A DNA stretch of 48,170 bases. It comes from Methanosphaera stadtmanae. GTDB taxonomy: Archaea; Methanobacteriota; Methanobacteria; Methanobacteriales; Methanobacteriaceae. Under the pieces are notes generated by a model, which did no database searches, was not told the origin of the DNA, and worked only from the letters and a program-made list of their open reading frames with translations. The translations under genes and the position numbers were made by a program. The stretch is taken from contig SUTQ01000013.1 in the NCBI GenBank assembly GCA_015062805.1, positions 1 through 48,170 of the forward strand. Direction: 5' to 3'. Of this stretch, positions 1 through 9,464 are shown one piece after another; position 1 is the stretch's first letter, and every line of letters starts with the position of its first letter.

Positions 1-79
1 TATAATCAATATTGAAAAAAATTTATATAATAATAATATATATCTCTTTTTTAATTTTAATACTTTACATAAATTATAT

Positions 80-102
80 AAAAAAAGTGTAGGTGTGGGG
101 GG
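80..102 (-). terminator. C-run plus T-run after fttA
   Basis: Read on the minus strand, the stop codon is followed almost at once by a run of six C, then ten mixed bases, then a run of seven T. There is no hairpin. A U-tract with a C-rich stretch upstream is the kind of RNA reported for FttA-dependent termination in archaea, so this gene may end by the action of its own product. That link is inference. Confidence 0.5.
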
Positions 103-103
103 A

Positions 104-2011
104 TTATTGTAATCTTGTGGTTTCAAGATTCATAGGAGTTTTTGTTTCGATTTTGTATGAACGGTAGATACTGCTTGCAAGATCCAGTGCCTTGTATGCG
201 TCTCCGTGACATACCAAAATCTTGTCCGGTTTTGGAGATAGTCTGCGTACGTACTCCATTAGTTGTTTACGGTCACTGTGTCCACTGAAACCGTCAATTG
301 TGGTCACTTCCAGGTTTATGTGGTATAATCTTGTTACACCATCGTCATCCAATGGAGCTTCCTTGTGTCCTTTCTGTATTCTACGTCCAAGAGAACCTTC
401 TGACTGGTATCCTACGAATATAATACCGTTCTTTTCGTCTTCACATAACATTTTGAAGTATTCCACGGAGTTTCCTCCGGTAAGCATACCTGATGTTGAC
501 AGGATGATACATGGTTCCTTGCTGTCAATGATTTTTCTTCTTTGCTCATTGTTGGTAACCTTTTTGAATACCTCTGAAGTGAATGGGTTTTTGCCCACGT
601 GGAAAATTTGTTCCCTCAGGTCGTTGCTTAGGAATTCAGGGTGAGCTGTGTGTATAGCAGTTGCTTCCCAAATCATTCCGTCGATGTATACAGGAACGTC
701 CCTTAGTATTCCATGGTTGATGTACTCTTCAAGCACAATCATTATTTCCTGTGCACGACCTACTGCAAATACAGGAATCAATACTTTTCCTCCACGGTTT
801 AAAGTATTGTAAATGCTTTTGACAAGTTCTTTTTCTGCAGTGTTACGGGTTGGTGTAACGTCTTCATGTCCACCATAGGTACTTTCCATTACCATTGATT
901 CGATTCTTGGGAATCTTGTTACGGAAGGTTCAAGTAATCTGCTTTTTTCGTTTTTGAAGTCACCAGTGTAGACGAAGTTGTGTTTACCGTCACCTATGTG
1001 AAGGTGTGCCATTGCTGAACCTACAATGTGTCCTGCATTGTGCAGGGTTAACCTTATGTCAGGGGAAATGTCGGTTACTTCTCCGTAGTCTAGGGTGATT
1101 GTTCTTTTGATGGTTTCCTTTACGTCCTTGATGTTGAATGGCAATGGATCGTCTTCCCTGTGTGATATGTCTATATGGTCCTGTTGTAGGAGTGTCATCA
1201 TGTCTCTTGTAGGTGTTGTACAGTATGTAGGACCATCGTATCCGTAGTGGTACAGGTATGGTACGAATCCTGTGTGGTCAAGGTGTGCGTGTGTGACGAT
1301 TACTGCATCGAGAGTGCTTAGATTGAATTCCGGTACGTTAAGGTAAGGGAATGCTGTTTTTTCATCTACTCCTGCAACGTTTACACCACAGTCTAAAATA
1401 ACCTTACTGTTTGGTGTCTGAAGGAACAGACATGATCGTCCAACTTCTCTAAACCCACCTAATGATGTTAAACGAACCCAATCGTTGTCAAATCTTGCTT
1501 CCCTGTGGATTCTTTGACCGAGTTCCTGTAAAAATTCTTTTCTTTCCTTACTGTTTCTCTTTAATGTTAATCTAATTCTTTGTACGGTCTCAGAAGATAC
1601 TGGTGGTGTTCTTAGAATTTTTGGTGCCCATCCTGTTTGTTTAACGATTTCACGTGAGGTGGTACCGTATTTTCCTATTACCAATCCAGGTTTTTTGGAT
1701 TCGATAATTACTTCATTAGTAACTTCATCAAAGGATATGTCTGTAATTTCTGCTTCTACAGGAACAATCTCTTCTATTTTTTCGATTGTTTCTGTTGGTT
1801 CACACAATACTGATTTGTCTGATCGAATGATAATTCTTTTTCTTATATCTTTTGCTAAATCTCTAATAAGGCTTCCGTTGTCTTTGATAATTTCTGGATT
1901 TTTTGTATAGATTACAATCTCCGGTCCTTCAAATTCAACTTTGGCTAATTTAATTTCTTCAGGTATACGTTCAATTATTCTTTCTTTGATTTCCTGAATC
2001 ATTGTATTCAT
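104..2011 (-). CDS. fttA: FttA/aCPSF1 termination ribonuclease (KH-beta-CASP)
   Basis: This is the archaeal homologue of CPSF73, a 5'-3' exo/endoribonuclease that cleaves nascent RNA and releases RNA polymerase. The first 150 residues are KH-type RNA-binding sequence, with a GLVIGKYG loop near residue 109. A metallo-beta-lactamase core follows, with the zinc motif HAHLDH at residues 241-246, then a beta-CASP insert and a C-terminal GFSGHSD motif. The length of 635 residues is normal for the family. It is the last gene of a minus-strand run of five genes, separated from psmB by 343 bases. A symmetrical TATA-like sequence near 2052-2061 could be its promoter. A second Met lies three codons after the first. 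Confidence 0.95.
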   Translation of the reverse strand: MNTMIQEIKERIIERIPEEIKLAKVEFEGPEIVIYTKNPEIIKDNGSLIRDLAKDIRKRIIIRSDKSVLCEPTETIEKIEEIVPVEAEITDISFDEVTNEVIIESKKPGLVIGKYGTTSREIVKQTGWAPKILRTPPVSSETVQRIRLTLKRNSKERKEFLQELGQRIHREARFDNDWVRLTSLGGFREVGRSCLFLQTPNSKVILDCGVNVAGVDEKTAFPYLNVPEFNLSTLDAVIVTHAHLDHTGFVPYLYHYGYDGPTYCTTPTRDMMTLLQQDHIDISHREDDPLPFNIKDVKETIKRTITLDYGEVTDISPDIRLTLHNAGHIVGSAMAHLHIGDGKHNFVYTGDFKNEKSRLLEPSVTRFPRIESMVMESTYGGHEDVTPTRNTAEKELVKSIYNTLNRGGKVLIPVFAVGRAQEIMIVLEEYINHGILRDVPVYIDGMIWEATAIHTAHPEFLSNDLREQIFHVGKNPFTSEVFKKVTNNEQRRKIIDSKEPCIILSTSGMLTGGNSVEYFKMLCEDEKNGIIFVGYQSEGSLGRRIQKGHKEAPLDDDGVTRLYHINLEVTTIDGFSGHSDRKQLMEYVRRLSPKPDKILVCHGDAYKALDLASSIYRSYKIETKTPMNLETTRLQ

Positions 2012-2354
2012 ATTATTCCCTCTTATATACTTAATTTGAAAGAATGATATTTTTTATAAAATATTGTCTGATAATTTGTTTTATCATAATTGAACAACCC
2101 TTGTTGCATTAGGTTGTTTTTTTCGTGTTTAGATTAATTCAATAAAAAATTGTTAAGTTTGTATTTGAATTAATAAATGTTCTAAAATTTATTCCTAAAA
2201 TTAGCATATAACTAATAAATTGAATATGCGGTTAATATACTATTTCGCTCAAAATAAATCTTAAAATAGTTTTTAAAAATAACTAAATAATTCTATGTTA
2301 TAAGTTATATATAAAAGTTTTTTCAAGTCATAAAAATAAAAAAAGTAAAACTGA
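2012..2354. other. Noncoding spacer between psmB and fttA
   Basis: This 343-base spacer is strongly AT-rich. It holds a symmetrical TATA-like sequence near 2052-2061, which could serve fttA on the minus strand, and one plus-strand hairpin with a T-run at 2093-2123. No open reading frame in it looks like a gene. Confidence 0.6.
2093..2123 (+). terminator. Hairpin with T-run, no gene to terminate
   Basis: AACAACC at 2093-2099 and GGTTGTT at 2112-2118 form a perfect 7-bp stem. The 3' arm runs straight into seven T. It has terminator form only on the plus strand, yet all flanking genes are on the minus strand. Confidence 0.4.
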
Positions 2355-2975
2355 TTACATATCAGCTTTAATTTCATTAATTTCTTCAGGTGTGTAGATT
2401 TTCATACCTTCTTCGGTAATTGTTGCTAGACGGTAGCTGTTTCCTGAATAAACATCACGTTCCATTGCGGAGGTAATTGCCTTGACTGCTACTTTTTTAC
2501 CTTCCTCAACATCAAGGTCTTCTGAATATCTGTCTTCTAAAACCCCGAATGCATATGGTGAACCTGAACCTGTGGATGTACATTTGTCTTCCATGTAACT
2601 TCCACTAGGATCTAATGAATATAATTTTGCACCATCTTTATCTACTCCACCGATAATGGTCTGAACGTAGTATGGTCCGGACTTTAAAATGTTACTTGTC
2701 AATACTGCAACTGCATCTATGGACATGTCTTTTTCGTTTTTAAGTTTGTATAATGCTATTTCAGCCTTTATGACATCCATTAAGGATTGTGCGTGGCTGA
2801 CTGTACCTGCAATTGTAGCACCTATTTTGTCATCCAATTGGAATAATTTGTCTGCTCCTTTGTTTGCAACTAGACTTCCCATGGTTGCTCTTGTTTCTGT
2901 AGCTAAAACTACACCATCTTTGCATACAAAACCCACGGTAGTTGTTCCTTTGACATCTTTATCTGTTGGTTTCAC
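2355..2975 (-). CDS. psmB: Proteasome beta subunit
   Basis: This is the catalytic subunit of the archaeal 20S proteasome. Autocleavage is expected between Gly10 and Thr11 of KGTTTVGF, which removes a ten-residue propeptide and exposes Thr11 as the nucleophile. The family features TRATMGS, and later SGSPYAFG, are present. The length of 206 residues is typical. The alpha subunit is not in the window. The gene stands alone, with 343 bases on the fttA side and 176 on the mrp side. The upstream sequence gaaaagaggtgtaac places a GGTG-type ribosome site before the chosen ATG. Confidence 0.96.
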   Translation of the reverse strand: MKPTDKDVKGTTTVGFVCKDGVVLATETRATMGSLVANKGADKLFQLDDKIGATIAGTVSHAQSLMDVIKAEIALYKLKNEKDMSIDAVAVLTSNILKSGPYYVQTIIGGVDKDGAKLYSLDPSGSYMEDKCTSTGSGSPYAFGVLEDRYSEDLDVEEGKKVAVKAITSAMERDVYSGNSYRLATITEEGMKIYTPEEINEIKADM

Positions 2976-3151
2976 TGTTACACCTCTTTTCTAAATATAA
3001 TATGATAAGTTATTAATTTAATTATTTTTTTTATAATTCTGTCTATTTTTGTTACAATTATATTATTTAATTATTATATTATATACCTTTGGTAATTAAA
3101 ATAGGTTTGCTGTTATAAAAATATAAAGAAAAAAAGTTGATGAATAATTGA

Positions 3152-4012
3152 TTATTCATCCTTATTGAAGTATGTGGATTCTATTTTTTTAGCGATGTCC
3201 ATGAATCCTTGTGCTGCCTTGGAATCAGGTTCAGCTTTTACGATAGGAACTTCATACTTGTCCGCAGATTCGGAAACCTGTGTTCTGAAAGGTAAATCAC
3301 CTAAATAATCTACTTCCATTGCTTTTGCAAATGCTTCACCTTTGCTGTCACCGAAAAGATTTACCTTTTCTTCACAGTGTGGACATTCGAAGTAGGACAT
3401 GTTTTCAATTAATCCGATATTGTTGATATTCAACATTCTGGTCATACCAACACATTTGATAACGTCTTCTTCAGAAACGGAACTAGGTGTTGTCACCATG
3501 ATGGCAGCATCCAGGTTAGGAATCATTTGAAGAACTGTTAAAGGTTCGTCACCTGTTCCAGGGGGGTTGTCGAAAATCATAACGTCAACATTTCCCCATG
3601 CAACGTCGGAAATCAATTGTTTGATTGCTCCGGTTTTTTGTGGACCTCTCCAGATGATTGGAGAACCGTTGCTTTCAATTAAAAATGCCATTGAAGCTAC
3701 AAGCATACCATCATCTGTTTCTACAGGTACCAATTTGTTTCCTTTAACACCAATTGATTCTCCTTCGATACCTAACATTTTAGGTACGTTAGGACCGTGG
3801 ATATCCACGTCATAAATTGCTGTTTTGTAGCCCATAGCATTGAAAGCCTGTGCCAGGTTAACTGCAACTGTTGATTTTCCAACTCCACCTTTACCACTCA
3901 TAACTGCTACTTTATATTTAATGTTAGCAAGATTACGGGTAATGTTGATGTTTTGTTCCATAATTGCTTTTTTATCTTCATCAGATAAATTTCCGCCATG
4001 TTCATGTGCCAT
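3152..4012 (-). CDS. Mrp/NBP35-type Fe-S carrier ATPase
   Basis: This is a deviant Walker-A P-loop ATPase of the Mrp/ApbC/NBP35 group, which holds and transfers [4Fe-4S] clusters to apoproteins in the cytoplasm. The sequence GKGGVGKST lies at residues 40-48, with DVDIHGPN and FDNPPGTGD following. Late in the protein a CPHC pair supplies the bridging cluster ligands at the dimer interface. At 286 residues it is the usual archaeal length, without an N-terminal DUF59 domain. Its partners cannot be read from context, but a methanogen rich in Fe-S enzymes would need it. A histidine-bearing N terminus (MAHEHGGN) is common in this group. Confidence 0.9.
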   Translation of the reverse strand: MAHEHGGNLSDEDKKAIMEQNINITRNLANIKYKVAVMSGKGGVGKSTVAVNLAQAFNAMGYKTAIYDVDIHGPNVPKMLGIEGESIGVKGNKLVPVETDDGMLVASMAFLIESNGSPIIWRGPQKTGAIKQLISDVAWGNVDVMIFDNPPGTGDEPLTVLQMIPNLDAAIMVTTPSSVSEEDVIKCVGMTRMLNINNIGLIENMSYFECPHCEEKVNLFGDSKGEAFAKAMEVDYLGDLPFRTQVSESADKYEVPIVKAEPDSKAAQGFMDIAKKIESTYFNKDE

Positions 4013-4126
4013 GTAATTACTCCTTATCTTAAATAATTGTTATATATTTTAGAAATATTATTTTATTTTTCTAATTATTATATTTATAAATTTTAAAGTT
4101 AAATTTTATCATTGTTAAAAATTGTC

Positions 4127-4151
4127 AAAAAAAAGAGGATTTATGTGGGGG
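4127..4151 (-). terminator. C-run plus T-run after mmp7
   Basis: On the minus strand the stop codon is followed by five C, twelve mixed bases and then eight T. There is no hairpin. The layout matches the element after fttA. Confidence 0.5.
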
Positions 4152-4152
4152 A

Positions 4153-5061
4153 TTAGTATAATGATGTTTCGGGAAGTATTTTAACCAAGATATGATCATA
4201 CATTTTTGATTTTTTGATTTCTGCAATATCTCCCAAACGATATCCTTCAACATTAACTTCAGCTATTTCTTCATGGAACTCATCAAACGGTAACTTTACA
4301 CGCACACCATCCAATTGGCTGACCAATGCCATAGGTGAATTGATGTGTTCAACTTCGGCAACATTTCTTTCGATAGCTATCTTTGCAATAACAGGGGATA
4401 TTATCAGAGGGTCATCGCTTTGGTCTTCCTTCTGCTTTGCAATTATGTCTTCAGCGATACCTGCCAATTTTCTTAAAGCCCTGATGTTTTCCCCTCGTTT
4501 AAGCCTTCTTGGAATTCTTCCAAATCCTGAAACATATGCATTTGCATTTATTTCCTCTGCTTCCAATTCCGGACTGCCCACAACTATGACGGGAATTGCT
4601 ATGTCCTCGAACAGGTGGGTCTTTTTACGGATGCAGTCTTCAAAACTTCCCAATGAGAAAATTGCAAGGTCATGTTCCTCGATCAAATCCTTTTCCGTTT
4701 TGCTTATCTGGGAAATGCCCTTTCCGGCACCTCTTGCCAGTCCAATCATGTTTGTTTTTGTACCATATCTTCTCAGATATTCTGCAATGTCACATGCTGC
4801 GTGAGGCAAGTGCTGTCTTGCAAGTGTAGGTGACACTACTGCTATTTCGGTACTGGCCAGCGGTGACACTTCCACATCACCCAACAATTCCTTTGCTTTG
4901 ACTTCAATCTTATCAACGTCTTCTGAAGGAACTGCAATTGTTAACGTAATGTCCAATTGGGATTCGTTACGTTGTAGGATAAATCCACCCAAATCTTCAA
5001 TCAATTCTTCCATTTCATAATGTTTATGGATACCACCAGTATATGTCAGTGTTTCATACAT
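4153..5061 (-). CDS. mmp7: Methanogenesis marker protein 7 (McrC-related)
   Basis: This 302-residue protein starts with [10 protein letters not shown] and carries the RGAGKGIS and [15 protein letters not shown] blocks that I recognise from methanogenesis marker 7, a family distantly related to McrC. Mmp7 has been found with McrC, Mmp3 and Mmp17 in the complex that reductively activates the nickel cofactor of methyl-coenzyme M reductase. The gene overlaps its upstream neighbour by 16 bases, so the two are probably translationally coupled. McrC itself is encoded 12 kb away at 17.05 kb. The family call is from memory of its conserved blocks. Confidence 0.85.
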   Translation of the reverse strand: MYETLTYTGGIHKHYEMEELIEDLGGFILQRNESQLDITLTIAVPSEDVDKIEVKAKELLGDVEVSPLASTEIAVVSPTLARQHLPHAACDIAEYLRRYGTKTNMIGLARGAGKGISQISKTEKDLIEEHDLAIFSLGSFEDCIRKKTHLFEDIAIPVIVVGSPELEAEEINANAYVSGFGRIPRRLKRGENIRALRKLAGIAEDIIAKQKEDQSDDPLIISPVIAKIAIERNVAEVEHINSPMALVSQLDGVRVKLPFDEFHEEIAEVNVEGYRLGDIAEIKKSKMYDHILVKILPETSLY

Positions 5062-5567
5062 AATTTCCTCTCCAATAAATCATATCTTGCTTTAACCCTT
5101 TCAACGATGTTCGTTGAAACGTTCTTGTGTGATGGGACGACTACACATTCCGGACCATTCATCTCCAGATTCATATAATCAGGAGCAACGATATAGTCAC
5201 AGTCCTCATCTATTGTAAAACCCATGTCAAGTACGGTATCTTTTAAAAAGTTACTGTATACTTTAACTTTAGTATTTTTTCTATTATCTTTTTTTGCATT
5301 GTTTTCGTCAATCAAATTCTTGATAACATTAATTTCCTCTTCATTGATTTTTGTGTTGAAGCGTTTCTGAATTTCAAGGACGCTCTCGTATACCTGTGAA
5401 TAGGTATTTAATTTAATTGACATTTTAGGTATTTCCGATCTTGTTTCGGATAATAGTATTGCAATGTCTGCATCTTTTATCTCATCAGGCTTGACAACGG
5501 TGTAGTCAGTCAGTCCGGATATTCTCAAAACATCTTCACACATGGGTGTAGTAATAATCTTCATCAT
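5046..5567 (-). CDS. Conserved methanogen protein coupled to mmp7
   Basis: This is a 173-residue soluble protein with no membrane segment and no motif I can tie to a reaction. Its start, [17 protein letters not shown], and the phrase [13 protein letters not shown] look like a conserved family. It may be the one listed as DUF2112, but I am not sure of that. The 16-base overlap with mmp7 suggests a shared job in Mcr activation or assembly. Two adjacent ATG codons begin the frame. The second is the more likely family start. Confidence 0.75.
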   Translation of the reverse strand: MMKIITTPMCEDVLRISGLTDYTVVKPDEIKDADIAILLSETRSEIPKMSIKLNTYSQVYESVLEIQKRFNTKINEEEINVIKNLIDENNAKKDNRKNTKVKVYSNFLKDTVLDMGFTIDEDCDYIVAPDYMNLEMNGPECVVVPSHKNVSTNIVERVKARYDLLERKLCMKH

Positions 5568-5662
5568 ATCTTGTCCTTTATATAATATATTATCATCATT
5601 ATTAATTCTTTTTTTCTATGAAAATAATTGGCATATTGAAATACTTTAATAATACAAAGAGG

Positions 5663-5670
5663 TTATAAAT
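5663..5670 (+). promoter_or_regulatory. TATA box for the traB-like gene
   Basis: TTATAAAT preceded by AAAGAGG (a BRE-like purine stretch) lies 65 bases before the ATG. It would place the start of transcription near 5695 with a leader of about 40 bases. Confidence 0.45.
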
Positions 5671-5734
5671 AATTTATAGAAAGAGTAAATAGAAAAATTG
5701 AATTCAAGATAAAAATAATTACAATTGTGATATA

Positions 5735-7054
5735 ATGAGTGACATTAATTCAAACGATGACAATGACAATTTTTTTCATAGACCACCAATAGTAAGATTT
5801 TATCCCAACAGCAACACGGATTCAAAAGTGGTGGCTACTGATGAAAATCCTATTGATGAAGATGAAACTATCATAGAGCCAATACACGAACCTTCACTTG
5901 AAATTGTGGGTACGGCACACATTTCCGAAAAAAGTGTCGATTCAGTAAGGGAAACAATTTATGAAAGGAAACCTGAAATCGTTGCAATTGAGTTGGATTG
6001 GGGAAGATACCAGAGACTTGTTGAGGAAAGTAATGGGATTATAAGAGAAGAGAAAATGGATTTGAAAAGTATTCTCAAATCATCCAACCTGATTGTTACT
6101 TTGGTAACGGCATTCCTCTCCAACGCTCAAAAGAGAATGGGAGAAAATGTGGGTGTCAAACCGGGTTCTGAAATGCTCGAAGCTGCAAAAATCGCTCAGG
6201 AAGTCAATGCTGAAATCGCATTAATCGACCGTAACATTCAGGTAACCCTTAAACGTACAATCAACGGAATGTCCCTAAAGGAAAAGCTTACATTTCTATA
6301 TGAAGTTGTTGTCTCATTCATCTTCGGGGATGAAGAAGAAGAGGCTGTCGAAGAGGAAATCGAAAGGTTAAAACAGGAAGACACAATTGCTGAAGTAATG
6401 AATTACTTCAAGGAAGCATCCCCTGGAGGATACAATGCACTGGTTCATGAAAGGGATGCATACATGGCTTATAACCTAAAAAGCCTTGAAGACAAGAACG
6501 TTGTGGCAGTAGTGGGTGCAGGCCATAAAAAGGGTATAATGACATTTCTTGAGAATCCTGAAACAATTCCACACATAGACACTTTGAACTACATCAAGGA
6601 ATCAAAATTTTCCATAACAAAAATAATCCTATATTTGATTCCCGTATTGTTTGTTTTGATATTCATAGTAGCATTTTTTCAGGGCATTAATATAGAAGGA
6701 GGTTTGATAAACTATCTCATATTTGCAGGTAGTGGAGCATTCATAGGGTCATTACTGTCAGGATCTAAAATACAATCTGCGATAGTGGCATTTCTTGTTG
6801 CTCCAATCACTGTTATTCATCCATTGCTTGCAGCAGGCTGGTTTTCAGGATTGGTTGAGGGAAAATTACGTAATGTAGGATTTGATGACATGCATGAATT
6901 GGCCGATTTCGAATCATTCGGTGATTTATGGCATAACCAGTTGTTCCGGGTTATACTGGTGGTCATTGGAACTAACCTGGGCTGTACAATAGGAGTGTTG
7001 ATAACAATAAACAATGTATTTTTACCTTATCTTCACTCAATATTTGGTATATAA
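5735..7054 (+). CDS. TraB/PrgY-family membrane protein
   Basis: The N-terminal half is a TraB domain. It has the GTAHIS motif near residue 59, the following AIELDWGRY block and a late VVGAGHKKGI motif, all typical of the TraB/PrgY/GumN fold. The C-terminal 145 residues hold about four hydrophobic segments, so the protein is membrane anchored with the domain probably in the cytoplasm. In enterococci TraB/PrgY limits pheromone activity, but archaea have no such system, so the role here is unknown. A 50-residue acidic, Asn-rich N-terminal extension precedes the domain. The DUF1922 gene follows after 17 bases. Confidence 0.85.
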   Translation: MSDINSNDDNDNFFHRPPIVRFYPNSNTDSKVVATDENPIDEDETIIEPIHEPSLEIVGTAHISEKSVDSVRETIYERKPEIVAIELDWGRYQRLVEESNGIIREEKMDLKSILKSSNLIVTLVTAFLSNAQKRMGENVGVKPGSEMLEAAKIAQEVNAEIALIDRNIQVTLKRTINGMSLKEKLTFLYEVVVSFIFGDEEEEAVEEEIERLKQEDTIAEVMNYFKEASPGGYNALVHERDAYMAYNLKSLEDKNVVAVVGAGHKKGIMTFLENPETIPHIDTLNYIKESKFSITKIILYLIPVLFVLIFIVAFFQGINIEGGLINYLIFAGSGAFIGSLLSGSKIQSAIVAFLVAPITVIHPLLAAGWFSGLVEGKLRNVGFDDMHELADFESFGDLWHNQLFRVILVVIGTNLGCTIGVLITINNVFLPYLHSIFGI

Positions 7055-7071
7055 GTATTAATGGTGGAACT

Positions 7072-7287
7072 ATGGTATATCTGATATATAGGTGTGATTG
7101 TGGAAGAGTACTATACTCAAAGGAAGGTACAAAAACTAAAAAATGTACATGTGGAAAGACATTGAACGTTAGAAAAAGAAGGATATTGAAAACGGCTGAT
7201 ACTGCCAACTCGGCTACACAGACCGTACAGGATATGCAGGAAGAAATATATGGTGGAACCATGTTCAAAACTGCTAACCAGCTATGA
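7072..7287 (+). CDS. DUF1922 zinc-ribbon-like small protein
   Basis: This 71-residue protein has a compact cysteine pattern, C8-x-C10 and C25-x-C27, of the kind that binds one metal ion. It matches the DUF1922 family, whose Methanothermobacter member MTH1184 has a solved structure but no known function. It sits 17 bases after the TraB-like gene, probably in the same transcript. Its last 14 bases overlap the end of the convergent thiolation-type gene. The upstream sequence ggtggaact is an acceptable ribosome site. Confidence 0.82.
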   Translation: MVYLIYRCDCGRVLYSKEGTKTKKCTCGKTLNVRKRRILKTADTANSATQTVQDMQEEIYGGTMFKTANQL

Positions 7288-8134
7288 GATTCTTTATTTC
7301 TTCCGTAATTTCACATGCCTTGCATGGACTTATGGCAGTCGGCTGTCCACATTTTTCACAAACGTTTAGCTTAACATCCTTTTGTTGGATGTTGAAAGTT
7401 TGCTCAAAGGATTTGAAAATATTCCTTTTAGTCCCTTTTTCTTTTTCTTCGATTTTATTTAATAAGAGTTTCACTTCACTTCTCAATGAAGTGACAGAAT
7501 ACGGACATTCCTCGTTATGGATTGGTATATCATTAAGAACACACCAGATTCCAACATCCTTTTCAGGCAATTTCCATAACGGCTTAATTCTTGGCACCAT
7601 ATTTTCATGTATTTTTTCAAGTCTTGGCGAAAATTTTGGAAACTTATTCTGGTCATTTCGGGCAAAGGTCATCAGGAATGACTGTATCTCATCATCAAGG
7701 TTATGTCCGGTTGCTATCTTGTCACAATTTTTATCAGAGGATATCTTATTCAGGAGATATCTTCTGTATACTCCGCATGGCATGCAGGTACTCTTGTAAA
7801 TATCGCTGATGTCATCCAAATCATAGCCCCACTCATTTTTGAAGGAGTAAACTGTTAATGGGATGTCCAGTTTTTTACAGTTTTCCTTTGCAGTCTTAAT
7901 ACCCTCTTCACGGTATCCCTTGATTCCTTCGTCAATACATACTGCTTCAATCTCAAAATTCATATTCTTCTCGAATTTAAACTTGTGTAGCATGTGTAGC
8001 GTTAAAATACTATCTTTACCACCAGAAACTCCAATCATTATCCTTTCGTCTGGATTAATAAGGTTGTATTTTTCAATAGTATCAAAAACGTTTTCTTGAA
8101 CATAATTATTGAATGTTGTTTTTTCCAGTTTCAT
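7274..8134 (-). CDS. tRNA 2-thiolation-type PP-loop enzyme without N-terminal zinc finger
   Basis: This is an adenylating enzyme of the TtuA/NcsA/Ctu1 family (TIGR00269 type), which activates tRNA uridine with ATP for sulfur insertion. The PP-loop GVSGGKDS is at residues 35-42. C117-x2-C120 in TCMPCGVYRR plus the Cys of NEECPYS fit the ligands of the catalytic [4Fe-4S] cluster. A C-terminal zinc finger (CEKCGQ...CKAC) is present. The N-terminal CxxC...CxxC finger usual in the family is missing: the protein begins directly with a helical segment. A full-length paralogue is at 46.2 kb. This shorter copy may act on another tRNA or substrate. Confidence 0.85.
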   Translation of the reverse strand: MKLEKTTFNNYVQENVFDTIEKYNLINPDERIMIGVSGGKDSILTLHMLHKFKFEKNMNFEIEAVCIDEGIKGYREEGIKTAKENCKKLDIPLTVYSFKNEWGYDLDDISDIYKSTCMPCGVYRRYLLNKISSDKNCDKIATGHNLDDEIQSFLMTFARNDQNKFPKFSPRLEKIHENMVPRIKPLWKLPEKDVGIWCVLNDIPIHNEECPYSVTSLRSEVKLLLNKIEEKEKGTKRNIFKSFEQTFNIQQKDVKLNVCEKCGQPTAISPCKACEITEEIKNLIAG

Positions 8135-8162
8135 AATGGTAGTCCCAAGTTATTTTTTTTTT

Positions 8163-8186
8163 AAAAAAAAGTGAATATAAAGGGGG
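8163..8186 (-). terminator. C-run plus T-run after the aminotransferase gene
   Basis: On the minus strand five C follow the stop codon closely, then eleven mixed bases and eight T. The T-run continues into A8, so a weak T/A dyad is also possible. Confidence 0.5.
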
Positions 8187-8194
8187 AGACAAAT

Positions 8195-9286
8195 TTATAA
8201 AAGTTTTTCAGAACCTTTTTTTATGGTATCTATAATTGTGTCTAATTCTTCTGTTGTAAGTGAAGGGTGAACAGGTAATGAAATTACTTGGTTTGCAGCC
8301 AGTTCTGCTTCAGGACAGTCTCCTGTTATTCCCAGTCCCTGGTAGTATGGTTGTTTATACAATACTATAGGATAGTGTACTCCAGTACCGATTTCGTTGT
8401 CTGTCAGGAATTGTTTGAATTCGTCCCTATCTTTTGAAACCCTGATGGTATATTGGTGGAATACATGTGTAACGTTACTGTCAATACATGGTGTTGTAAT
8501 TCCTTCAACGTCACATAATCCTTCTGATAAGTATTTTGCATTTTCGTTTCTTTTTGCATTGAATTCGTCAATGTGTTTCAATTGAACTAAACCTATACTT
8601 GCTGCAATGTCAGTCATTCTGTAGTTGTAACCTAAAAGGGATTGTTCATATCTTTTACTTTCACCGTGTGCACGAATCATGGATGATTTTTCAGCCAAAT
8701 CGTCATCGTTGGTTGTAACCATACCACCTTCACCGGTCGTCATGTTTTTGGTAGGATAGAAACTGAAACAGCCTAAGTCACCTATGCTTCCTATTTTTTT
8801 TCCTTTATAGGTTGAACCGTGTGCTTGAGCAGCATCTTCAATAACTTTCAAATCGTGTTTTTCTGCAATTTCCATGATAGGATCCATGTCTGCAGGCTGT
8901 CCGTAGAGATGTACAGGTACTATTGCTTTGGTTTTGTCTGTAATCTTCTCTTCAATTTTTTCAGGATCTAAATTGAATGTTTTTGGGTTGATGTCTGAAT
9001 ATACTGGTGTTGCATCAGAGTATAAAATTGAATTTGATGTTGCAGCAAATGTAAATGGTGTGGTTATAACTTCATCACCCTTTTCAACGCCTGCAGCTAC
9101 AAGAGCAGTATGTAACGCGGTTGTACCTGAACTTGTTGCTATACCATATTTTGCTTCAGAATATTCTGCAAATTCGTTCTCGAATTCCTCAACTTTAGGA
9201 CCTTGAGCTAACATTCCTGATTTCAGTACTTCAGTTACTGCTTCGATTTCTTCATCACTAATTATAGGTTTTGCTATGTTAATCAT
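8195..9286 (-). CDS. DegT/DnrJ/EryC1/StrS sugar aminotransferase
   Basis: This is a PLP-dependent transaminase that aminates nucleotide-linked keto-sugars for cell-surface polysaccharide or glycoprotein building blocks. The Schiff-base lysine is in [14 protein letters not shown]. The family blocks [21 protein letters not shown] and GYNYRMTD are all present. The length of 363 residues is normal. It stands alone rather than in a visible sugar cluster, so the exact sugar cannot be assigned. The ATG is preceded by gaggggcaaaaaata, a good ribosome site. Confidence 0.92.
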   Translation of the reverse strand: MINIAKPIISDEEIEAVTEVLKSGMLAQGPKVEEFENEFAEYSEAKYGIATSSGTTALHTALVAAGVEKGDEVITTPFTFAATSNSILYSDATPVYSDINPKTFNLDPEKIEEKITDKTKAIVPVHLYGQPADMDPIMEIAEKHDLKVIEDAAQAHGSTYKGKKIGSIGDLGCFSFYPTKNMTTGEGGMVTTNDDDLAEKSSMIRAHGESKRYEQSLLGYNYRMTDIAASIGLVQLKHIDEFNAKRNENAKYLSEGLCDVEGITTPCIDSNVTHVFHQYTIRVSKDRDEFKQFLTDNEIGTGVHYPIVLYKQPYYQGLGITGDCPEAELAANQVISLPVHPSLTTEELDTIIDTIKKGSEKLL

Positions 9287-9464
9287 TATTTTTTGCCCCT
9301 CATAATTTGATTATTGATGTTAATCATCTAATTTTAATCAACTATATATAATAATTATTATCTTATTTTTACTTAAATTATTTTCTATAAATATCTTTAA
9401 CTATATTAGGAATTTTTTAAATATATAACAGTATTATAAAATCATAATTTTAGGAGTAACACAG

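Noticed and set aside
222-644. 140-codon plus-strand frame inside fttA
   Set aside because: It is a shadow of the antisense strand of a clearly real gene and has no family features.
7483-7665. Small frames opposite or inside the thiolation gene at 7.3 kb
   Set aside because: They lie wholly within a conserved gene in other frames and have no ribosome sites.
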